Both the position numbers and the translations under genes were made by a program. Shown in pieces: positions 31,548 to 37,829 of a DNA stretch of 39,613 nt. The DNA lies in assembly GCA_017307785.1 (NCBI GenBank), contig JAFKGI010000063.1, positions 1-39,613 of the forward strand, given 5' to 3'. Source of the DNA: Vulcanimicrobiota bacterium (GTDB lineage: Bacteria; Vulcanimicrobiota; Xenobia; Xenobiales; JADMJV01). Under the pieces are notes generated by a model, which was given only the letters and a program-made list of their open reading frames with translations, had not been told where the DNA came from and did not search any database. Positions within the stretch are counted from its first letter, which is position 1, and each line of letters starts with the position of its first letter.

Positions 31548-32800
31548 GCGTTCCAGGACTGGACCTCGAGAGATACGCTGGCTCCCCCTCCGCAATGCCC
31601 GCAAGTGGTCCGACCCGCAGCCACCCTCTGCTGACAAAACGGGCAGGTCCAACCGTCATGCTCTGACACATCCGGGGCCGGGACCAGACGCAGCAGCTCC
31701 TCCCGCGCCTCATAAAGCAGCTCACGAGGACCGCCCTTGGTATACTCCAGCATCCGGTCTACCACGCCCTGCCAGGCCTCAGGAGGCTCGGACGCGGTGA
31801 ACAACCCGGGCACCGCCGGAACGGGCAGCGTGTTGCGCAACAGGCCCTGAATGACCTCATAGTAGTGCCCCGCCGCCCCGCCCCGCAAATGACCGACCGG
31901 CAGCATCAACGCTTGCGCCTCCGCAAACGACCCCGCCAGGCCGTCCAGCCACTCGGCCAGTTCCTCGACCGACGCCTCGCAGTCCACCAGTTCCGCCAGA
32001 TCCTGGTCCACCTGGGGAATCCACTCGACCAGGAAATCCGCGGGCAGGGGCAGCAACTCGCGCTGCTGACCCCACCAGTGCGACAGCTCGACCAACAGGG
32101 CCCGCACCACCTCGCGGTCGCCCAGGCCTTCCTCTAGACCCGCCCCCACCAAAGGCAGAGCCGACCAGCGCCGGAAATGCTCCATCTGGCGCTCCCGGGC
32201 CTTACGGCGCCATTCCACCAGCACCAGCAGCAGCTCGGACGTCTCCACCAGGCGAGCCATTCCGGCCTTCACCGTCTCCAGCGAACCCAGCTCCTCAGCA
32301 GCCAGGGCCAGGTGCCGAAAGCCCACCTCCAGGTCGCGCTGGGCCTCGGCCGGCAAAACCTCGCGCATCCCCTCGAAAACCGCCTGCAGCCGGTCACCCC
32401 ACACATGCAAACGGGGCAACCGCTCGCAAACCGCCCGCTCCAGGGCCTGCCCGGAAACCCAGCAAGCCCCGGCCAGCACCAGGTCATTGACCAGCGGGTC
32501 GGCCGAATACGAGGCCTTCTCCCGCTCCGCCGAGACCGACTCCATGATCTGCACCGCCTCAAAGCAGGCCGGCAGCACCTTGTCCAGGGGTCCGTCCAGG
32601 GACCCCAGCAGAAACTCCAGATTGGCCAGTTCCTGCTTCTGGGCCTCACTCACCCAGTAGGACGACTCGAAATAGTGCCAGGCCCGCAAATCGGCCACAC
32701 CCTGCTCAAAGGCCGCCACAGCCTCCTCGGTCGGGGCCTGGAAAAAAGCCAGCTCATTCAGATAGCCCACCAGCGCCGGAGGCAGATGGACGATCTCCAT
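31544..32800 (-). CDS. Orphan helical protein with C-terminal zinc ribbon
   Basis: This 418-residue protein is predominantly helical and acidic, rich in Leu, Glu, Ala and Trp. It ends in a zinc ribbon with CPFC and CGHC pairs near the C-terminus (DGWTCPFCQQRVAAGRTTCG region). There is no signal peptide or membrane helix. I do not recognise the helical part. The ATG at 32800 overlaps the glycosyltransferase stop by one base (TGATG), so translation is coupled and the two may work together; a start at 32821 is less likely. Its stop codon lies in the -35 box of the next tRNA promoter. The coding strand is strikingly G-rich. Confidence 0.82.
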   Translation of the reverse strand: MEIVHLPPALVGYLNELAFFQAPTEEAVAAFEQGVADLRAWHYFESSYWVSEAQKQELANLEFLLGSLDGPLDKVLPACFEAVQIMESVSAEREKASYSADPLVNDLVLAGACWVSGQALERAVCERLPRLHVWGDRLQAVFEGMREVLPAEAQRDLEVGFRHLALAAEELGSLETVKAGMARLVETSELLLVLVEWRRKARERQMEHFRRWSALPLVGAGLEEGLGDREVVRALLVELSHWWGQQRELLPLPADFLVEWIPQVDQDLAELVDCEASVEELAEWLDGLAGSFAEAQALMLPVGHLRGGAAGHYYEVIQGLLRNTLPVPAVPGLFTASEPPEAWQGVVDRMLEYTKGGPRELLYEAREELLRLVPAPDVSEHDGWTCPFCQQRVAAGRTTCGHCGGGASVSLEVQSWNA

Positions 32801-33972
32801 CAGCGGTGCGACCCCCGGCACAAGCGGGCCAACTCCTCGGCCGCCGCCTCAAACCCAGAAGACGCAGCCCTCACAGAAGCCGCCGCCCCCAGCGAAGCAC
32901 GCAAAGAAGCATCCCCCAACAACTCACGAACGGCCGCCCCCAGAGAAGGTCCATCCTCCACAATCCGCCCCCAGCCAGGCTCCACCGTCGCCTCCACCCC
33001 GTAGCTGCGCAGCCCCACAATGGGACAGCCGGCCGCCATCGCCTCCACAATCGTCAGACCATAACTCTCGTGCCGCGAACCCACCACGAATACATCGGCC
33101 AACTCCAGCGCCGCCCGCTTCTCGGCCCCGCCCAGGTGGCCCGCGAAAATCACCTCGCGCCCCTCAGCCAGCCGTTCCAGCTTGCGCATATAGCGCTGTC
33201 CCATCATGTAGCTCGGCGCCCCGCAAATCACCACCTTGCCGCCGTAGTTGCGCAGCAGCAAATCCTGGCCTTTCTCGGGCGCAATCCGCGACATCGTCAA
33301 CACATACGGGCCCGGACCCCACTCCGAGCGCAACCGCTCCTTCACCTCGGCCACATCGCCCACCGCGGACACCGGCGCCCCCCAGGGCACCACCTGCACC
33401 CGGCCCGCCGGCATAAACGGATACTGGCCCCGCAAAATCCCGTCCATACGCGCGGAAGGCACCACCAGATAGCGACAATGGGCCGCCGCCTGATACTGCT
33501 TCTCGAATACCAACTGCAGCAAATCCGGCCACTTCAGCCATTCCCGCGTCACCCGGTGCAACCAGGCCCAGGACGACGCAGAAAGCACGTCCCCCAAATA
33601 GAACCGCTGAAAATAGTCGACCACGTCCACATGCAAAATGGCCACGCAGTCCACCCCGGCCGCCGCCAGTCGGGCAAACGAAGGCCCCTCGGAAATATCG
33701 TGGGACAGCACCATCGGACGCGGCGACATGGCCAGGATCGCAGAAGTCGCCTCGCGCTCAAAGCGGCGCGAAAAAGCCGCATACTCCAGCTCATTCAGGG
33801 ACGACGGCAGCCGATCGCCCAGTCCACCGACCCGAATATCCGAGCCCGGACCGCTGCCGATCAGCACCGCCTCAGGCCACAAAACGCGCAGTCGCTCGCA
33901 AACCGCCGCCGCACCGCCCAAAGGCACGCGGTCCGAATCATAGCCCCCGTGAGCGGCCGTCATCACCAGCAT
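32800..33972 (-). CDS. GT4-family (GT-B fold) glycosyltransferase
   Basis: This 390-residue enzyme has the GT-B/GT4 pattern. The N-terminal domain (MLVMTAAHGGYDSDRVPLGG) holds the acceptor, with GG near the start. The C-terminal donor domain has SRIAPEKGQDLLL and the E-x7-E motif SRHESYGLTIVEAMAAGCP. GT4 enzymes transfer sugars from nucleotide-sugars to lipids or polysaccharides with retention, or make sucrose and trehalose-like products. Donor and acceptor are unknown. It is followed directly by the orphan zinc-ribbon gene. The coding strand is very G-rich, as in the neighbouring minus genes of this block. Confidence 0.9.
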   Translation of the reverse strand: MLVMTAAHGGYDSDRVPLGGAAAVCERLRVLWPEAVLIGSGPGSDIRVGGLGDRLPSSLNELEYAAFSRRFEREATSAILAMSPRPMVLSHDISEGPSFARLAAAGVDCVAILHVDVVDYFQRFYLGDVLSASSWAWLHRVTREWLKWPDLLQLVFEKQYQAAAHCRYLVVPSARMDGILRGQYPFMPAGRVQVVPWGAPVSAVGDVAEVKERLRSEWGPGPYVLTMSRIAPEKGQDLLLRNYGGKVVICGAPSYMMGQRYMRKLERLAEGREVIFAGHLGGAEKRAALELADVFVVGSRHESYGLTIVEAMAAGCPIVGLRSYGVEATVEPGWGRIVEDGPSLGAAVRELLGDASLRASLGAAASVRAASSGFEAAAEELARLCRGSHR

Positions 33973-33989
33973 TTCCGCCAGTTAACCAA

Positions 33990-34054
33990 AAAGGAGTAAA
34001 GGGCCTCCTTTGGGGTAAACACCCCAAAACCAGAAACCAAAGGAGTAACCCCAA
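33990..34054 (+). promoter_or_regulatory. Structured 5' leader of the ferritin gene
   Basis: The leader has a tenfold repeat unit AAAGGAGTAA at 33990-33999 and again at 34039-34048, the second being the ribosome site. An anti-ribosome-site CTCCTTT (34005-34011) can pair with the first copy or with the second. TTTGGGGT-AAAC-ACCCCAAA (34009-34028) is a perfect 8-bp hairpin that shares bases with the anti-site. A second ACCCCAAA lies at 34048-34055 next to the start codon. Mutually exclusive folds could therefore hide or expose the ribosome site. Confidence 0.5.
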
Positions 34055-34579
34055 ATGCCCACCGATATCTCTTTGATCCTCAAACCCGGCTGTATCGAAG
34101 GCCTCAACCAGCAGATCGTCAACGAAATGCACGCCTCGCTGCAGTATCTAGCCATCGCCAGCTACTTCGACGGCGAAGGCCTGCCCGAACTGGCCGGCCA
34201 CTTCAACCGCCAGTCCAACGAAGAGCGCGAGCACGCCCTCAAGTTCGTGAAGTATCTGCACGACGCCGGCACCCGCCCCATCTTCAAAAGCATCCCCGAC
34301 GTGCGCAACGACTTCAGCTCGGCCACCGACGCCGTCCAGTGCGCCTTCGAAGGCGAAGTCAAAGTCACCAACCAGATCAACGACCTGGTCGGCCTCTCCC
34401 ACAAAGAGAACGACTACATGACCCATACCTTCCTGCAGTGGTTCGTCACCGAACAACTCGAAGAAGTCTCCACCGTCAGCACCCTGCTGCAGGTCATCAA
34501 GCACGCCGGACCCAGCCTTCTCCTGGTAGAAGACTACGTCCGCCGCATGCCCACCGAGACCGAAGGCGCTGATGCGTAA
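34055..34579 (+). CDS. ftnA: Ferritin, FtnA-like
   Basis: This 174-residue iron-storage protein forms a four-helix bundle that assembles into a 24-mer and oxidises Fe(II). Visible ferroxidase-type residues are Glu24 (VNEMHASLQYL), Glu57 and His60 (EEREHALKF), a Glu in helix C (AFEGEVKV) and Gln134/Glu137 (TEQLEEVS). The length fits bacterial FtnA. The ribosome site AAAGGAG lies 9-10 nt before ATG in a structured leader. The next gene, an SCO-like protein, overlaps it by 8 bp. Coding is strongly biased to C-ending codons, consistent with high expression or with the local C-skew. Confidence 0.93.
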   Translation: MPTDISLILKPGCIEGLNQQIVNEMHASLQYLAIASYFDGEGLPELAGHFNRQSNEEREHALKFVKYLHDAGTRPIFKSIPDVRNDFSSATDAVQCAFEGEVKVTNQINDLVGLSHKENDYMTHTFLQWFVTEQLEEVSTVSTLLQVIKHAGPSLLLVEDYVRRMPTETEGADA

Positions 34580-35150
34580 AACGCTGCTCGCGTTGCTGAG
34601 CCTGACCCTGATCGCGCTGGCCGACCCCACCGGGTCCACCCTCAAAATCGGTCAAAAGGTCCCGGACTTCAGCCTCACCGATCAGAACGCCAAAAAGGTC
34701 TCCCTCGGGGACTTCAAAGGCAAAGTGGTGCTGGTCACGTTTCTATACACCCAGTGCCCCTATCCGGAGAAGTGCCCCATGCTGGCCCAAAAGCTCGGCA
34801 AAACCCGCGACTTGCTCGACCAGGTGGAGAGCGCCAAAGGCCAGTTCCAGGTGATCTCCATCACCCTGGACCCCAAGCGCGACACCCCAGAGGCGCTCAA
34901 AAAATACGCCCAGGGGCAGGACGAAAACGCCACCAACTGGACCTTCATGACCGGCAAAGCCAGTGAAGTCAACAAAGTGGCCTCCCTCTTCGGCGTCATT
35001 TACTACACCGAGAAGGGCGTCATCGATCACAACATGCGCACCGCCGTGATCGACCGCAAAGGCAAGCTCAGCAAGCTCTTCACGGGCAACGACTGGAAGC
35101 CCGGCGAGGTAGCCGCCCTGGTGCGGGACCTTGCTGACCAACGCCCGTAA
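34572..35150 (+). CDS. SCO1/SenC-like thioredoxin-fold protein
   Basis: This 192-residue protein has a signal peptide (MRKTLLALLSLTLIALA) and a thioredoxin fold of the SCO type. The metal/redox site is QCPYPEKCPM (Cys62 and Cys68), spaced C-x5-C rather than the usual C-x3-C, with a conserved His153 (IDHNMRTAVIDRKG). SCO proteins insert copper into the CuA centre of cytochrome oxidase. It precedes the oxidase genes by only a few kb. The unusual spacing makes copper delivery or disulfide chemistry both possible. It overlaps ferritin by 8 bp and the phosphatidyltransferase by 20 bp. Confidence 0.85.
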   Translation: MRKTLLALLSLTLIALADPTGSTLKIGQKVPDFSLTDQNAKKVSLGDFKGKVVLVTFLYTQCPYPEKCPMLAQKLGKTRDLLDQVESAKGQFQVISITLDPKRDTPEALKKYAQGQDENATNWTFMTGKASEVNKVASLFGVIYYTEKGVIDHNMRTAVIDRKGKLSKLFTGNDWKPGEVAALVRDLADQRP

Positions 35151-35736
35151 ACACTTCGAGCCGTCCAAGCGCTTCCTCGGGGAGCGCTTGGGCCGGCTCG
35201 GCCTTCCCCCCACCTTCTGGACCCTGAGCGGCCTGGCCCTGGCGATACTCGCCTACAAGCACTACCCCCAGCACCACTTTCAGGCCGCCCTCATCGGCAC
35301 CGCCGCCTCGCTCACCGACTTCGTGGACGGCGCCATCGCCCGCTACCAGAACAAGCAAAGCGCCTGGGGCAACTACCTGGAAGCCATCGTCGACCGCCTG
35401 GTCGAATGCACTCTGCTGCTGGCCATGGCCCCAGAACTAGGCCCCGTGGTGGCCTGGGCCATCGCCGCCAGCATGTTCATCAGCTACACCAAGCCGCGCG
35501 TCGCCCTGGTCACCGAAACCGACAACCACGACTGGCCCGGCCTGGCCGATCACGCCGACCGCATGGTCTTGCTGCTCGTCTCCATGGCCCTCAGCCACGT
35601 TTCCATTAGGGCCGCCCAATACGGTATCGGCCTGCTCACCGCCAGCGCCGTTATTGGCTCGCTGCAGCGGCTCCACTACGCTTATGGCCTGATTGCTCGG
35701 AATAATACCAGCGGCCAAAAATCACCACCAGACTGA
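35131..35736 (+). CDS. CDP-alcohol phosphatidyltransferase-family protein
   Basis: This 201-residue membrane enzyme has about six helices and the family motif DFVDGAIARYQNKQSAWG then NYLEAIVD. Asp63, Asp66, Gly67, Ala70, Arg71, Gly80 and Asp88 match D-x2-D-G-x2-A-R-x8-G-x3-D-x3-D, but the third Asp is Glu84. The enzyme would transfer a phosphatidyl or similar group from a CDP-linked donor to an alcohol in phospholipid synthesis. The Glu is conservative but sits in the di-metal site, so activity needs testing. The TTG start overlaps the SCO gene by 20 bp. Its tail overlaps ctaG by 86 bp. Confidence 0.85.
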   Translation: MLTNARKHFEPSKRFLGERLGRLGLPPTFWTLSGLALAILAYKHYPQHHFQAALIGTAASLTDFVDGAIARYQNKQSAWGNYLEAIVDRLVECTLLLAMAPELGPVVAWAIAASMFISYTKPRVALVTETDNHDWPGLADHADRMVLLLVSMALSHVSIRAAQYGIGLLTASAVIGSLQRLHYAYGLIARNNTSGQKSPPD

Positions 35737-36427
35737 TAAACATCACGAACATAGCCGAGAGCTTCATCAGAATGGCCCCCGTCTGCTGATCCATAATGGC
35801 CGTAAAGCCGTCGATCAAGCGCGGCGCCTGTACGTAGGTCGGGTAATAGCAGCGGTTCATAAAGGCCAGCAAAAAGAACAGCGGAAACTGCAGAATGGCC
35901 CCGGCCACCAGATACAGCAACTGACCGGCCGGATGAAACTTATGAATCGGACGCACCAGCGGCAGCCACTGCAGCAAAGCCGCCCCCATAAACGTGGCGT
36001 GCTCCAAAAAGTGAATCTTGCCGTCGCGCAGCGCCCACTCATAGAGCCCGGGAATATGCCAGACATAGAACACCAGGTTAAAGGTCAACAGAGCCGCCAC
36101 AGGCTTCGAGAAAAAGCGCAGCAGCGGCGCGCTCCAGTCCATGGCCAGCAAAGACCGGAACACCCCATCGGGCATCCCGAACAGCCACAGCACCGGCACC
36201 GGATAAATCAAAATCACGTGCTGGAACATATGGGCCGTGAACAAATACTGCTCGGAGATCTCGTCCAGCGGCGTAGCCACCGACAGGAACACCAAAAACG
36301 TGCCCAGGTGGAAGCACAACTTGCGCCACCAGACCAGCCCCCGGGAACCCCACAAATACAGAACCGTCAGGGCCACCAGGCCCTCGATCACACCCGGGTC
36401 AGGATGCCAATGCCATTCCCACTTCAC
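35651..36427 (-). CDS. ctaG: Cytochrome c oxidase assembly factor CtaG (caa3 type)
   Basis: This 258-residue protein has about seven membrane helices and the caa3_CtaG family pattern: WHPDPGVIEGLVALTVLYLW at the N-terminus, then FTAHMFQHVILIYPVPVLWL, WHIPGLYEWALRD and HFLEHATFMGAALLQWLP, with conserved His residues. Bacillus-type CtaG is needed to build the CuB/CuA centres of caa3 oxidase. It is the last gene of the oxidase run; its ATG overlaps the cytochrome c stop by 4 bp. The 3' end overlaps the convergent phosphatidyltransferase by 86 bp. Confidence 0.9.
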   Translation of the reverse strand: MKWEWHWHPDPGVIEGLVALTVLYLWGSRGLVWWRKLCFHLGTFLVFLSVATPLDEISEQYLFTAHMFQHVILIYPVPVLWLFGMPDGVFRSLLAMDWSAPLLRFFSKPVAALLTFNLVFYVWHIPGLYEWALRDGKIHFLEHATFMGAALLQWLPLVRPIHKFHPAGQLLYLVAGAILQFPLFFLLAFMNRCYYPTYVQAPRLIDGFTAIMDQQTGAILMKLSAMFVMFISLVVIFGRWYYSEQSGHKRSGAAAASQ

Positions 36428-36795
36428 AGCTGATACACGTACTCCACTAGTTCCTTTATTTCCGCCGCCGGCAGCTGATTGAAACTCGGCATCCCATTAA
36501 TATAGCCGTGCTTCACGCGCCGACCCGGAAAACGCAAGGATTCCTCGATATAGGCCCGGTCCCTCAGCCCCCGCAGCGGCGGCCCCATCTTCCCGTCCAT
36601 CCCCGGCAGCGCCACCTTATGGCAGCGCCCGCACTCATAGCGATACATCAGCCGCGCCCCCGGCACCTCAGCCAGCCCCACGGGCATCACCGGCGCCTTG
36701 GGCTCATTCCAGCGCACCCAGAAAAACGCCAGCAAGCCAATCCCCACCCAGGGCAGCACAAAAGAAAAAAGGGACCGTTTCCAGTCCCTTTTCAT
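36424..36795 (-). CDS. Membrane-anchored monohaem cytochrome c
   Basis: This 123-residue protein has an N-terminal membrane anchor (about 9-28) and a small class I cytochrome c domain. The haem motif is CGRCH (Cys55, Cys58, His59) and the sixth ligand is probably Met102 (NGMPSFNQLP). It would carry electrons on the outer face of the inner membrane to the oxidase encoded upstream. It overlaps subunit IV by one base and ctaG by 4 bp, so all are one operon. Confidence 0.9.
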   Translation of the reverse strand: MKRDWKRSLFSFVLPWVGIGLLAFFWVRWNEPKAPVMPVGLAEVPGARLMYRYECGRCHKVALPGMDGKMGPPLRGLRDRAYIEESLRFPGRRVKHGYINGMPSFNQLPAAEIKELVEYVYQL

Positions 36796-37214
36796 CAGTG
36801 CGCCGGAGCCGGCGTCTCGGCCCCGGGCTGCCCGGGAGGAGCAGCCTGGACGTGAGCCGGTTTACCGCGCGGCGAAAGCGGGTGTTCGGCGGCCGGCATC
36901 ACGTTGATGAGCGCGGCCACCGTGCCCGTGCCGATGACCATTCCCATTGCGAACAAAAACGTGAGCAGGGGAGCGTCAAAGAACAAGTGCATAAAGAAGG
37001 CTACCACGATGGCGAACTTGCCGACCGACAGGACCAGCAAGATCAACACCTTCAGCTGGGTGCTGAACTCGTTCAGCGGCGGATAGAGAACCGCCACTTC
37101 CAGAGCCGTCACCACGAACAGTGAGATAGCAATGATGTTGTAGAACAAAACCGAGGGATGGCCATCGCCCTTGTGATGGTCGTGCTCGAAATCTAAATCC
37201 GATGCGTGCTGCAT
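36795..37214 (-). CDS. ctaF: Cytochrome c oxidase subunit IV
   Basis: This 139-residue protein has a His-rich cytoplasmic start (FEHDHHKGDGHPS), three membrane helices and the prokaryotic subunit IV/CyoD-like pattern KVLILLVLSVGKFAIVVAFFMHLFFD. The C-terminal tail is Pro/Ala-rich (about 35 residues). It is a small structural subunit of the aa3/caa3 oxidase. GGGAG precedes the ATG, and the gene lies 9 bp after subunit III. Confidence 0.88.
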   Translation of the reverse strand: MQHASDLDFEHDHHKGDGHPSVLFYNIIAISLFVVTALEVAVLYPPLNEFSTQLKVLILLVLSVGKFAIVVAFFMHLFFDAPLLTFLFAMGMVIGTGTVAALINVMPAAEHPLSPRGKPAHVQAAPPGQPGAETPAPAH

Positions 37215-37223
37215 AATGGCTCC

Positions 37224-37829
37224 CTAGATGATGTATTCCAACAGATAGACGGCCGTGAAAATCACGATCCAGACGATGTCGACGAAGTGCCAGTAGAGAC
37301 CGGCGATTTCGACGTCCAGCGAGCGCTCTTTGGTCACGCCGCCGATGAAGCTGTAGAAGAACAGGCTCATCAGCCAGAGCACGCCGATTGCCACGTGGCA
37401 ACCGTGAGTGCCTGTCAGAACGAAGAAGGTCGAGCCAAAGAGGTTTTCTTTGAGCGTCAACCCGGCTTTCATAAAGTGGGTGAACTCATAGACCTGGAAG
37501 CCCAGGAAGATACTTCCGAAGAAGGCCACACCCAGGGTCCAGATGCGGAATTCCCAGATCTTGCCTTTTTGGATGGCCGAGAGAGCCAGCACCATCAACC
37601 ACGAACTGAGCAGCAGCACGAAGCTACTGGTCGAGGTCAGCGGAATGTCGAAGATGTCTTCCGGCAGCGGATAGGTGGTGCTGTGACCGCGATAGACCAG
37701 ATAGGTCGAGATCAGCGAGCCAAAGAACATACAATCGCTGGCCAGGAAGGCCCACATCATGATTTTGCGGTGGGGCAGACCGGTGCAGCCCATCTCGTGG
37801 GGGTTGTCTAAAAGAACCTCACTACTCAC
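37224..37829 (-). CDS. ctaE: Cytochrome c oxidase subunit III
   Basis: This 201-residue membrane protein has about five helices (short, bacterial CtaE form) and the subunit III pattern: KIMMWAFLASDCMFFGSLIS, FLGFQVYEFTHFM, LTGTHGCHVAIGVLWL and the C-terminal GLYWHFVDIVWIVIFTAVYL. Subunit III stabilises the oxidase core and proton entry. The GTG start overlaps the ctaD stop by 8 bp (GTGAGTAG), so the two are translationally coupled. Confidence 0.94.
   Translation of the reverse strand: MSSEVLLDNPHEMGCTGLPHRKIMMWAFLASDCMFFGSLISTYLVYRGHSTTYPLPEDIFDIPLTSTSSFVLLLSSWLMVLALSAIQKGKIWEFRIWTLGVAFFGSIFLGFQVYEFTHFMKAGLTLKENLFGSTFFVLTGTHGCHVAIGVLWLMSLFFYSFIGGVTKERSLDVEIAGLYWHFVDIVWIVIFTAVYLLEYII

Noticed and set aside
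32806..33999. 397-codon plus-strand frame antisense to the glycosyltransferase
   Set aside because: Extreme Arg/His/Gln/Pro content reflects the C-rich strand, and the opposite strand has GT4 motifs.
35693..36433. 246-codon plus-strand frame antisense to ctaG
   Set aside because: Gln/His/Arg-rich shadow; the minus strand encodes a hydrophobic CtaG with conserved His residues.
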